From: Nemorincola sp044225795
GTDB lineage: Bacteria; Bacteroidota; Bacteroidia; Chitinophagales; Chitinophagaceae
Assembly (NCBI GenBank): GCA_044225795.1
Contig: JBGAIF010000007.1
Location: forward strand, 124,001 to 188,000
Direction of reading: 5' to 3'
DNA length: 64,000 nt
A model generated the notes under the pieces. It saw nothing but the letters and a program-made list of their open reading frames with translations, made no database searches and was not told the DNA's origin. Of this stretch, positions 27,701 through 34,523 are shown piece by piece (position 1 is the stretch's first letter; each line of letters opens with the position of its first letter). The position numbers and the translations under genes were made by a program.

Positions 27701-27877
27701 GCTGGTTGTGCCATAGGTGGTATATGATACTTTCAGCGGAGGCGTAACTCCCGTAAAAACCGACGTCAGTAATCCGTTGTTGTTACAAGCGGGTGTGGTC
27801 AGTGTGAACGAAATGGTCTGCGCAAAAGTGGCTGCAGGCACACATAGGAAACAGAGTACAGACAGCAGCTTCTTCAT
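24773..27877 (-). CDS. SprB-repeat T9SS-secreted surface protein
   Basis: A 1034-aa protein from ATG 27877 with signal peptide KKLLSVLCFLCVPAATFAQ. Residues ~100-570 hold five or more SprB-type repeats, each with Y(S/T)xxWSNG or YxWS signatures and VTVTDAxGC endings. A SdrD B-like domain follows (VTGTVYNDANGNCIMDPDE, ~580-680). A DUF7619-like domain (MEYMIHFQN, HLDWTTLTPIYASSH, KNRASVYFDHYAPSGTNQT) leads to a type A sorting domain (FRIYPNPASLTCNAV to VQTQKLVVVKQ). SprB-type repeats occur in surface adhesins moved by gliding machinery. Adhesion is likely but not proven; no gld genes lie in the window. Confidence 0.88.
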   Translation of the reverse strand: MKKLLSVLCFLCVPAATFAQTISFTLTTPACNNNGLLTSVFTGVTPPLKVSYTTYGTTSTTIVHTGVAGLADAFTNYSGGPVLVSVSDNFGGMTTNFYPGAAPINISFNTFPAICPTPDTAMVTVSGGTAPYTYEWFNVNTLGVVSTDTMIAMQPGTYGLTVTDAAGCVYDSMVDNNFAVLSSIPTYSVVMTTTTANCTDGTATAALTTGAVFPVTYAWSNGGTTPMIIGLQTGFYDVTVVDALGCTVTSTGNYVPQAITITTPVTTTGATCLGNDGSVSAVGAGGTAPYSYKWSNGGLTQSQNGIAPGFYTVTTTDVNGCIGMDNGFVGGPAPIVVSYTTTPTLCTSATGSATLKISGGTPPYAAMWYTSPAQTGNSAINLKQGDYEYAVTDAAGCHYNGIASVNPTDVISASFMSVPSSCSGATGSMTVYPVGGVAPYKFSWSTGATTSKLTGVGNGMYTVTITDVMGCTAKFSQAMTDNSGIGVGLYSTSASCLFVNDGTFTAAAFGGTPPYHYAWTGGGSTSSIINLPPRIPYWVKVTDANGCSVTDSATLDFDTSSACFCVVTGTVYNDANGNCIMDPDEAGIQNVQIHIGNGYTYTDSFGHYSYRVTGGSYTVAETLPSYLHLSPCQSNNIAITSVPATACVINADFANTVDTVHDLYVRTWDFNQPVAGGEYSQITIVGNHGTAHEASILAKHTTDGQVFQPVFIPNVYFKGGSNVYETVDSFPVLDQGNAYRFLVNYSVPQNLASGASLKFSDTVALVAPIANWNIDNAPGDNVSGYTTTVAAKSAPNFIQVYPQGSGIAGVIAADQTDMEYMIHFQNMRDYTAEHVEVVDTLDDHLDWTTLTPIYASSHCIVTVEQIGLRKVARFRFDYINLPSAGSEPVKSNGLVVFGIKASTGLAVGTQIKNRASVYFDHYAPSGTNQTLNTIGSLPIDKVKSVAQAANTTFRIYPNPASLTCNAVISSDVAGSAEMSVSDITGRIMSNGTLALQKGMQTIPVDIARLSVGMYFVNFAQNGKVQTQKLVVVKQ

Positions 27878-28383
27878 AACGGTAAAATTTGTCATTATAA
27901 ACACTTTATTTTAAGCAATGGGCATTATTGCCGGCAGTACCGGCAGAACACACGCTACTCCCTGCGGGCGTAGACGCGCATCTTCATTTATGCGTAAATA
28001 TAGACAAAAAATGGTAGGGTTGTTAGTTTTTTGACCGTTTACTATGTGGGCTCTCCGGCTTGGGCAAAGTACACCGGAGTAGCCACCTTAATTACATCGC
28101 TGTTTGAGACCCAGTAATTAAGCTACTACCGGTCTAAAAACTTCATATCTCATTCATTTATTATAATAAATATATTTAACAATATAAAACACTGATTATT
28201 TTTACAATGTTAATAATAAATCTATTATATTAATATAGTATTCTTTAATGATTATTATACAGTAACTTAGTAATTATTAAATTACATAAAGCATTATGCT
28301 GAATAACTTATGTGTTTTATTAAGGTATATTTTTTCACATTTTCTTTTCATAAAAATACTGGAAGCTCCCTATCTTTACACGC
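27878..28383 (+). other. AT-rich intergenic region (506 bp)
   Basis: Divergent spacer between the SprB-repeat gene (minus) and the flavoprotein gene (plus). The left part (27905-28130) has mixed composition; 28140-28340 is extremely AT-rich with many TAATA/TTATTA runs. A TATCTTTA near-match to the -7 consensus lies at 28371-28378, 5 nt before the ATG at 28384. I see no ORF, tRNA or clear hairpin. Confidence 0.6.
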
Positions 28384-29496
28384 ATGAATAATACAGGAGA
28401 TACGGATCAAATATCAGCAATCAAACCAAAGAGCATCGAAATAATCAAAGATTCAGCGGCAAGGGCAGAAAAAGACGGCAAGTTTACAAAAGCTCAGTTC
28501 ACGACTATCAATGATAATAACTGGTTCAAACTTTTCACACCAACAACCAATGGCGGCAGCCAGTTATCAGCACCGGAGGCAATACAGATCATAGAGGCCA
28601 TTGCAAAAGCGGATGGCAGTACAGGATGGGCTACGGCAAAGTGTACACTGGCCGGCTGGGGCATTGGCTACCTGCCAGGTGAGATCGCAGCCGAGATTGC
28701 GGGAGGTAAGGCTCTGGTCACAGGTAGTGCAGATGCCGGGGGATATGCCGAAAAAACAAAGACAGGTTATACGGTAACAGGCAAATGGCTGCAGGTAAGC
28801 AATGCCGCAGACGCGACGGCATTTGTAGTACGGTGCGTTGTTGCAAAAGGTACAGAACCGGTACGTGATGCCGACAATCGCCTGCAATACGTATCAGTGG
28901 TTCTTGGTAAAGAAGAGGTAACGATACTGAATGCTGCTTCGGCCATGGGCCTTCAGGCCACAGGGGCTCACGATATAGAAGCTAAGAATATTAAGATCCC
29001 TGCAGCGAAGGCTTTCACCATTGCTCCGGACACAGCGAAAGCAAAGGCACGCATTTACGACTTTCCGTATATACAATTGGTAGAAGCTTTACTGGCTGCA
29101 GCGGTAGCAGGGATGACTGCCAGGTTCCTTGAGTTGTATAAAGAATCGGTGAACGGCCTGAAGACACCATCAGGTGCACTGATCGCGCAGGAAAACATGG
29201 TGCAGGATGTACTGGAAAAACATACAGGCAAGATCGAAGATGCGCGCACAAAGCTTTTCTACGCAGTAGAGATGGCATGGGATGCATGCAATAATCGCCG
29301 CCCGATAAAAGATACTATACTATACAAGGTCAGCTCAGGTGCACAAGACCTTACCTGGAAGGCGCGTGAATGTACAGACGCACTGTTCCCGTTCTGCGGC
29401 CTGGCAGCTACTGATAAGAACAGCGAACTGAATAGGGTTTGGCGCGATATTCATACTGCAGCGCAGGAGAGCTTGCTGGTTTTTGGCGGAATGTAA
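28384..29496 (+). CDS. Acyl-CoA dehydrogenase-fold flavoprotein (HsaA/DszC-like)
   Basis: A 370-aa protein with the three-part acyl-CoA dehydrogenase layout. The N-terminal helical domain contains FTTINDNNWFKLFTPTTNGG and GSTGWATAKC, the middle beta domain GKALVTGSADAGGYAEKTK and YTVTGKWLQVSN, and the C-terminal helical domain QLVEALLAAAVAGMTARFLE. The GSTGWA and C-terminal forms resemble the PF08028 group of FMNH2/FADH2-dependent monooxygenases more than classical dehydrogenases. No catalytic Glu base is obvious. No reductase partner is adjacent, so the substrate is unknown. Confidence 0.78.
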   Translation: MNNTGDTDQISAIKPKSIEIIKDSAARAEKDGKFTKAQFTTINDNNWFKLFTPTTNGGSQLSAPEAIQIIEAIAKADGSTGWATAKCTLAGWGIGYLPGEIAAEIAGGKALVTGSADAGGYAEKTKTGYTVTGKWLQVSNAADATAFVVRCVVAKGTEPVRDADNRLQYVSVVLGKEEVTILNAASAMGLQATGAHDIEAKNIKIPAAKAFTIAPDTAKAKARIYDFPYIQLVEALLAAAVAGMTARFLELYKESVNGLKTPSGALIAQENMVQDVLEKHTGKIEDARTKLFYAVEMAWDACNNRRPIKDTILYKVSSGAQDLTWKARECTDALFPFCGLAATDKNSELNRVWRDIHTAAQESLLVFGGM

Positions 29497-29588
29497 CAGA
29501 AATGTTTATTTCCTGTTGATAGCTGCAAACTTATAATTTCTGGCACTGCATTTGTTGTACTAATTTTAGGAATAAAGAAGTACAACCT

Positions 29589-30299
29589 ATGACGTTGAGC
29601 GAAACATGGTTCATGGAAGGTTACATCGACTTTGAACTGCAGAAATACCGCCTTTTGGCGTATCTTAATGAGGTAAAAAGATCATTTAAGGAAACTAAAC
29701 TGTATCCGCAGCTTGCGGATATTGTTTTTCATTATAACAACCTGGTATCATTCCGAACCAACAAGAAGCTACTCAACGATCAGTTCCCGAAAAAGATGGA
29801 GCGCATTAACCTCAGTAAAATGGAGGTGGTCTACGAACACATTCTTGCCGATAGCGAACTGATGCAGGAACTGGAACACATAACTCAGTTTGCAGTAGAT
29901 GAAATGAAGTTGGCAATCTCTGAAGGAGCCGGGATATACGATTTTGTTGAAAAGAAGCTGGAGATCGATCCCGTAGGAATTGTCCCTCTGTACAAGAACG
30001 AAGGCTACGTATTTCTCAGGTATGGAAACTTGCAGGAGGTGCGGATCTATGTGTACACAGTAACATTCTTTGAACATAAGGACGCAAAATACAAGGGCAT
30101 TAAGATGGAGTATATTGACTCCCGGGTTAAGAACCTCGCCAATACTTATGAACAGATCAAGATCGACATCATTCGTTCGTTCAGGTCGCTGCCCAACCCG
30201 GCCGTTTACAAGGTAGAGTTCCCGCTGTCAGTCCCGTTCCATGAAACACTGTTGCCGGTAACGAAAAGGGTACTGATGCGCCACATTGGCGAAGCCTGA
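29589..30299 (+). CDS. Conserved hypothetical cytosolic protein
   Basis: A 236-aa soluble protein without signal or membrane segments. The first half is helical (MEGYIDFELQKYRLLAYLNE, ELEHITQFAVDEMKLAISEG). The second has strands (GYVFLRYGNLQEVRIYVYTV) and a helical closing part (NLANTYEQIKIDIIRSF), ending in VKRVLMRHIG-like basic residues. I do not recognise a named domain, although it looks like a well-conserved Bacteroidota housekeeping-type protein. It is convergent with a small lipoprotein gene (2-bp gap). Confidence 0.65.
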   Translation: MTLSETWFMEGYIDFELQKYRLLAYLNEVKRSFKETKLYPQLADIVFHYNNLVSFRTNKKLLNDQFPKKMERINLSKMEVVYEHILADSELMQELEHITQFAVDEMKLAISEGAGIYDFVEKKLEIDPVGIVPLYKNEGYVFLRYGNLQEVRIYVYTVTFFEHKDAKYKGIKMEYIDSRVKNLANTYEQIKIDIIRSFRSLPNPAVYKVEFPLSVPFHETLLPVTKRVLMRHIGEA

Positions 30300-30301
30300 T
30301 A

Positions 30302-30706
30302 CTATTTGACCTTGACGAAGAAGTAGGAAAATCCGTCAACAACATCTTCTGATATGACCATCGTATCAGAATAATGGGTCAGAACACTTTCTATACTTAC
30401 GTTGTCTATGGTCAGAATATCGGACAGTGCACCCGAGTTGGCAGATGTTTTCTTATCCACTCTGTATGTGGTATTCGTCACATTCGAATTGTCGGTGATG
30501 ACCAGCTTCTTATCATCAATAAAATTATAGTTCAGGTGCCGGCCCGTGGAGGCAGGGGTTTCCGTGAGTCCGGCTATACCGCCTCTTGACATTACCCAGC
30601 TCCAGTTTCCTGACCAATAGTTCGCGGAAGAACCGGTGTTGTCTTTCTTCTTGCAAGATGCGGCAGGCAGCGTCAGCACCAGTAAAAACAGTATTATGGG
30701 TCTCAT
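30302..30706 (-). CDS. Small lipocalin-like hypothetical lipoprotein
   Basis: A 134-aa protein with a lipoprotein signal (ILFLLVLTLPAASC; lipobox AASC, then KKKD). The mature domain starts WSGNWSWVMSRGGIAG, the typical opening of small Bacteroidota lipocalin-like/META-type beta-barrel lipoproteins. Strands follow (KKLVITDNSNVTNTTY, DILTIDNVSIESV). Function unknown; likely outer-membrane anchored. Confidence 0.65.
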   Translation of the reverse strand: MRPIILFLLVLTLPAASCKKKDNTGSSANYWSGNWSWVMSRGGIAGLTETPASTGRHLNYNFIDDKKLVITDNSNVTNTTYRVDKKTSANSGALSDILTIDNVSIESVLTHYSDTMVISEDVVDGFSYFFVKVK

Positions 30707-30755
30707 ACAGGAGTTTTTTGAGGTTAAGGCATTCTTTTTCCCGAAAAAAAAGATT

Positions 30756-30763
30756 TATATTTG
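30756..30763 (+). promoter_or_regulatory. -7 promoter element TATATTTG
   Basis: Exact TAnnTTTG, 39 nt upstream of the porin-like start at 30803. Confidence 0.55.
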
Positions 30764-30802
30764 ACGAGTACTTATTTTTAATACATAATTAAAAAAACTC
30801 GT

Positions 30803-31672
30803 ATGAGCAAAGCTACACTAACTGGAATAAGTAAACAAAACTTAATGTCGTTCTTTTCCCCGAAGGTATTAGCCGTATGCACTTTACTTGGCTTGTGTGA
30901 GCATTCGTTTGCTCAGAAAGGCTTTGACGCTGGCGGAACCACAGGGTTCCAGACATCCATGCTGATGAATAAGGAAGACAAGGCAGCGGGAGCGCAACTC
31001 AAGTCGGCTATGCGCCCGGAAGTTCCTGTAGGTGCTGAGGTTGGCTATACTTTTAGTGAGCATATCGGCGTAGGGGTTGGTTTCTCCTACTCTCGCCAGG
31101 GGCAAAGCTATACGGGTTCTTCAGTTACCACACCCGACACCAATGCTTTAAGTACCCTTTTTGCAGGCCTCGCCAAGATCAACCAGATAGATATGAGCGG
31201 CAACTATACCGCCGATATCGCATTGGGAACTTTTAAAGTACCTGTGATGTTCCGCTATACAGGCGACAGGTCTAAAAAGGTATACTTTACAGCCTACATC
31301 GGTCCACAACTCAACTGGCTGAACTTTGTGACCTACCACGTCAACAAATTTGAGGCCCCGGTTAAGAAACTTATCGGTTCATCTACCCAGTTCTACAACA
31401 CCATGACGGTAGATGGAGTGTTAGGCATTGGTGCGGGCTTCAATATCGGCCCCAACGTGATATTAACAACCACAGCCCGCGCCGATTATGGCTTCCAGGA
31501 TGTTGAGAAGAAAGATGTCATGTTTGCTTTTGAAGGCGGAGGCGCTAACAGGCTTTACTCTATGGGCCGCAGCAAGACCAACAATATGACTGCCGGCGTG
31601 CAGGTAGGTATCAGTTATATTTTCAAATGCAAAGAAAAAGAAGAACTGAAAACAACCGCAAAAAAGAAGTAA
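30803..31672 (+). CDS. PorT-like outer-membrane beta-barrel protein
   Basis: A 289-aa protein. The signal peptide ends near HSFAQ. The rest is an eight-stranded-type barrel of the PorT/OmpA-like Bacteroidota family: GTTGFQTSMLMNKED, VPVGAEVGYTFSEHIGVGVG, VPVMFRYTGDRSKKVYFTAY, GAGFNIGPNVILTTTARADY and the C-terminal MTAGVQVGISYIF. A Met 14 codons downstream (MSFFSPKV) is an alternative start giving a tighter signal peptide. It has its own promoter and terminator. Channel activity is not implied; many such proteins are structural. Confidence 0.8.
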   Translation: MSKATLTGISKQNLMSFFSPKVLAVCTLLGLCEHSFAQKGFDAGGTTGFQTSMLMNKEDKAAGAQLKSAMRPEVPVGAEVGYTFSEHIGVGVGFSYSRQGQSYTGSSVTTPDTNALSTLFAGLAKINQIDMSGNYTADIALGTFKVPVMFRYTGDRSKKVYFTAYIGPQLNWLNFVTYHVNKFEAPVKKLIGSSTQFYNTMTVDGVLGIGAGFNIGPNVILTTTARADYGFQDVEKKDVMFAFEGGGANRLYSMGRSKTNNMTAGVQVGISYIFKCKEKEELKTTAKKK

Positions 31673-31688
31673 GAAAATATTTTTGCTG

Positions 31689-31722
31689 AATAAGCCGGAG
31701 CCATGCTCCGGCTTATTTTTTT
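31689..31722 (+). terminator. Rho-independent terminator
   Basis: The stem AATAAGCCGGAG/CTCCGGCTTATT has a 5-nt loop and is followed by T-rich sequence, 17 nt after the barrel gene stop. Confidence 0.9.
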
Positions 31723-31779
31723 GCTGGCAGCCGTGTAAATCAATACTTTTGTCCGAACCTTTCAAAAGCTTTTGGATCT

Positions 31780-32832
31780 ATGTTTCTCGACTTCAGGAAT
31801 GAGGGTAACAGTACAGATATGATCGGTAAGAAACATGCACTGGTCAACGAATTGACATCTCCGTTGCAGCGCATCATGTGGATCTATAATGCCGACGACC
31901 CCGACAAACGCACTTTTGAGAATAACATTTGTGCCTTTCACATTGGCAAAGGGTATTTCCTTACCGTAGCCCACAACCTCAGGCTCCAGGCCGGCTACTA
32001 CAAATCCATATCGCAGGACATTTACAGGAAAGAGTTGCACCCAATCCTCGATGGCTCTCAGACCCGTTTTCTCGATCAACACTACTTCACCGATGACTAT
32101 ACAGGCCGGAAGCACCTCAATACATCCGACCCATCTATTCTGCAACAGATATCAGCCATACTGAAACAAAAACGCTTTGATACACGATGGGTAACACTTG
32201 CCGGGAAAAAGATCTGCCGTCCGCATTTACTGCTCCAGTTTCGTAACAACAGTTTTTTCAACGACCCTTCTCTTACACATCATTTTGCCTCACATAACCT
32301 GATGTACGAAAAGGCTATTCAGAAATATAATTTCCTGGTTGAAGTGGAACTGGTAAAAGCATTCTATAGTGCAGATATTGCACTTTACAGGATCGTGAAC
32401 ACAGCACCGGAACTTGTAGAAAAGATACCGGCAGCCGACCTTAATTTTGACTTTCTCGACGATTCCACAGAAAAACTATATTGCTTGCAAAGCGCCCCGA
32501 GTGGCCCAAGTGGCCGGTTGCTGAACACAGCGACCATTGAAGGCATTCTCGATCATTTTAACCTGTTCAATGATGATATTGGCGGCAACTATACATTTGA
32601 GGGTTACCGTTATCTCGTAAAAGGTTATTTCCGTTTTGGCTCATCGGGCGCGCCATATTTCCTTTATGACAACGATAAGCAGAAATTTGTTGTAAATGCT
32701 GTACAAAGCGAGGCAAGCGGCATTCAGTTGTCAATAGGAAATAGTATGGACGGAAACTTTCAATACGTGAACGCCATCGTTTCTCCGTTGTCTATCATCA
32801 GGAACGAGTTGCAACAGATCATCGGTTCCTGA
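31780..32832 (+). CDS. Cytosolic trypsin-like serine protease (predicted)
   Basis: A 350-aa protein with no signal peptide. A chymotrypsin/trypsin-type triad can be read: His65 in AFHIGKGYFLTVAHN, Asp199 in FYSADIALYRI and Ser289 in YFRFGSSGAPYFL (GxSG). The order and spacing of the His and Ser blocks and the GYFLTVAH context are typical of the fold, while the insert between His and Asp (~130 residues) is unusually long. Its substrate is unknown. Cytosolic trypsin-like proteases are often embedded in regulatory or immune-type modules in bacteria, but no partner is seen next to it; GreA-like and barrel genes flank it. Confidence 0.68.
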   Translation: MFLDFRNEGNSTDMIGKKHALVNELTSPLQRIMWIYNADDPDKRTFENNICAFHIGKGYFLTVAHNLRLQAGYYKSISQDIYRKELHPILDGSQTRFLDQHYFTDDYTGRKHLNTSDPSILQQISAILKQKRFDTRWVTLAGKKICRPHLLLQFRNNSFFNDPSLTHHFASHNLMYEKAIQKYNFLVEVELVKAFYSADIALYRIVNTAPELVEKIPAADLNFDFLDDSTEKLYCLQSAPSGPSGRLLNTATIEGILDHFNLFNDDIGGNYTFEGYRYLVKGYFRFGSSGAPYFLYDNDKQKFVVNAVQSEASGIQLSIGNSMDGNFQYVNAIVSPLSIIRNELQQIIGS

Positions 32833-32846
32833 TAAGGAGATACTTA

Positions 32847-33296
32847 TCACCTTACCCGCTGCACAACGATATTTTTCCCGTTGAATGTGAATGAATCTCC
32901 GGCCTTTAATCCCGACAGCTTCATTCCAATAGGAGACAATGCCGATATAAGGAAGTAGCGTTCGCCTCTTATCTCTGTAGTACCAGCGCTGACAGCTATG
33001 TAATAATTGCCCTGGTCTGTCTGCACAACAGATCCCGGCAATATCGTATCCTGCATACCTTCATGGGGAATTCTTTCCATAGTTTCCGACATTTTCAACA
33101 GTTCTGCCATCCGCGCCATATTCATATCTATATCCTGCTGCATCATCTCGCGCGCGGTCTCATATTTATCGCCGGCACTGCTCTTGGTCTCCCCTTCGGC
33201 GGCTTCCCGTATCTCTGCTATTTGCCGTTTTATTGTTGCTGTTTTCGTCGCAATATAACTTGCACAATAATGATATAGATCACTTTTAATGTCCAT
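32847..33296 (-). CDS. GreA/GreB-like transcription factor-related protein
   Basis: A 149-aa protein with an N-terminal coiled coil (KTATIKRQIAEIREAAE, ETAREMMQQDIDMNMARMAE) and a C-terminal FKBP-like GreA domain (ILPGSVVQTDQGNYYI, YFLISALSPIGMKLSGLKAG). It is shorter in the coiled coil than GreA, and the acidic tip pair needed for RNA cleavage is not evident. It may bind the RNA polymerase secondary channel without stimulating cleavage, as other Gre-like factors do. Members in this phylum have sometimes been mislabelled as 3-oxoacyl-ACP synthase; nothing in the sequence supports that name. Confidence 0.75.
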   Translation of the reverse strand: MDIKSDLYHYCASYIATKTATIKRQIAEIREAAEGETKSSAGDKYETAREMMQQDIDMNMARMAELLKMSETMERIPHEGMQDTILPGSVVQTDQGNYYIAVSAGTTEIRGERYFLISALSPIGMKLSGLKAGDSFTFNGKNIVVQRVR

Positions 33297-33367
33297 GCTC
33301 TAAAATACCACTATTTAATGAGACCGTCCGTGGCACGGTTTTTCTGGGTCATAACAAAACTTTGGTT

Positions 33368-33949
33368 ATGACAACACAACAGCATTTACATCGGTCTTTC
33401 CTGCTTGCCGCAGCAATATTGTTCGCCGCAGCACTCAGTGCACAGGAAAATAACAGCCCCTATAGAAATGATGAATATGGTCATACACTCAATATCGGCG
33501 TAGGACTCACATATTTCCCCTACCTGTATGGCGCGGTTCCATTCATAACAGCTAATTATGAGTTCAACGTTGCCCGCAGTTTTACATTAGCTCCGTTTGC
33601 AGGATTAGCCTCCTACCGCAGCAATCGTTTCTACGATTATCTCGGCACCCACTACTACTATCATGAGACCATCCTACCCATTGGTGTTAAAGGCACCTAT
33701 TACTTCGACCGGTTGCTTCATGCCGGTAAAGACTGGGATTTCTACCTGGCAGCATCCGCAGGCTTCGTGTACGACCGGGTGGTTTGGGACCATGGTTATG
33801 CCGGCGGTGTCACCATGGGGCGTGGCGCCAGCCCTTTGTATATTGATGGCCATATCGGTGCGGAATATCACATAGGACGAAGGACAGGGCTATTCCTCGA
33901 CCTGTCAACAGGCGTATCAACATTGGGTATTGCCCTGCATCGTCTTTGA
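33368..33949 (+). CDS. Outer-membrane beta-barrel-like secreted protein
   Basis: A 193-aa protein from ATG 33368 with signal peptide ending AALSAQ. The body shows alternating amphipathic strands (TLNIGVGLTYFPYLYG, FITANYEFNVARSFTLAPF, GVKGTYYFDRLL, FYLAASAGFVYDR, HIGAEYHIGRRTGLFLDLS) ending in aromatic/basic residues, typical of small OmpA/OmpW-like barrels. An AAACTTTG near-match to the -7 box ends only 3 nt before the ATG, hinting at a leaderless mRNA. Role unknown. Confidence 0.72.
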   Translation: MTTQQHLHRSFLLAAAILFAAALSAQENNSPYRNDEYGHTLNIGVGLTYFPYLYGAVPFITANYEFNVARSFTLAPFAGLASYRSNRFYDYLGTHYYYHETILPIGVKGTYYFDRLLHAGKDWDFYLAASAGFVYDRVVWDHGYAGGVTMGRGASPLYIDGHIGAEYHIGRRTGLFLDLSTGVSTLGIALHRL

Positions 33950-34024
33950 CAAGATTATGTAATATATCCATATCCTACTTTAGCTCTTTAAGTGCTGGCA
34001 ACCTGTCTGTCAGCACTTTTTGAT

Positions 34025-34032
34025 TAGTTTTG
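34025..34032 (+). promoter_or_regulatory. -7 promoter element TAGTTTTG
   Basis: Exact TAnnTTTG, 5 nt before the ATG at 34038. It supports that start and a leaderless or very short leader for the phosphatase-hisS operon. Confidence 0.5.
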
Positions 34033-34037
34033 CAGCC

Positions 34038-34520
34038 ATGCGAATACTAATGGTCTGCCTCGGCAACATTTGCCGCTCACCGATAGCGGAAGGTGTCATG
34101 AGACATAAGATAAAACAGCATGGCCTCAACTGGACGGTCGAATCTGCCGGCACAGAATCTTATCACATAGGCGAGCAGCCATACCATTTCTCGCAAAAGA
34201 TATGCCAGGCACACGGTATCGATATTTCATCTCAGCGGGCCAAGAAATTTACCGCAGATGCTTTTGAAGAATATGACAAGATATATGCTATGGCAGGTGA
34301 TGTGTATAACGCAATAGAGCGCATTGGTGGCGGAAAGGCCGATATGCACAAGGTTGACTATTTCCTGAACGAGCTGCTTACTGATTCCGTACATGGCAAG
34401 GGCCTGAAACCCGGTAGTTCAGTACCCGACCCCTACTATGGAAATGAAGATGGTTATACCATCGTTTATGAAATGATAGATAAAACATGCGATGCCATTG
34501 TGGCACGCTATAAGAAATAA
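34038..34520 (+). CDS. Low-molecular-weight protein-tyrosine phosphatase
   Basis: A 160-aa protein from ATG 34038. The N-terminal active-site loop is C7-L-G-N-I-C-R13-S14 (CX5R-S), with a second Cys at position 12 that can form the regulatory disulfide. The general acid lies in VPDPYYG near residue 130. This is the LMW-PTP fold, which dephosphorylates Tyr-phosphoproteins or, in the arsenate-reductase branch, acts on arsenate; the DPYY motif favours the phosphatase. It is followed 3 nt later by hisS and should be co-transcribed with it. Confidence 0.92.
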   Translation: MRILMVCLGNICRSPIAEGVMRHKIKQHGLNWTVESAGTESYHIGEQPYHFSQKICQAHGIDISSQRAKKFTADAFEEYDKIYAMAGDVYNAIERIGGGKADMHKVDYFLNELLTDSVHGKGLKPGSSVPDPYYGNEDGYTIVYEMIDKTCDAIVARYKK

Positions 34521-34523
34521 AGT

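Noticed and set aside
32847..33296. 3-oxoacyl-ACP synthase name for the 149-aa protein
   Set aside because: It is far too short for a thiolase-fold synthase and has no Cys-His-His triad; the C-domain is GreA-like.
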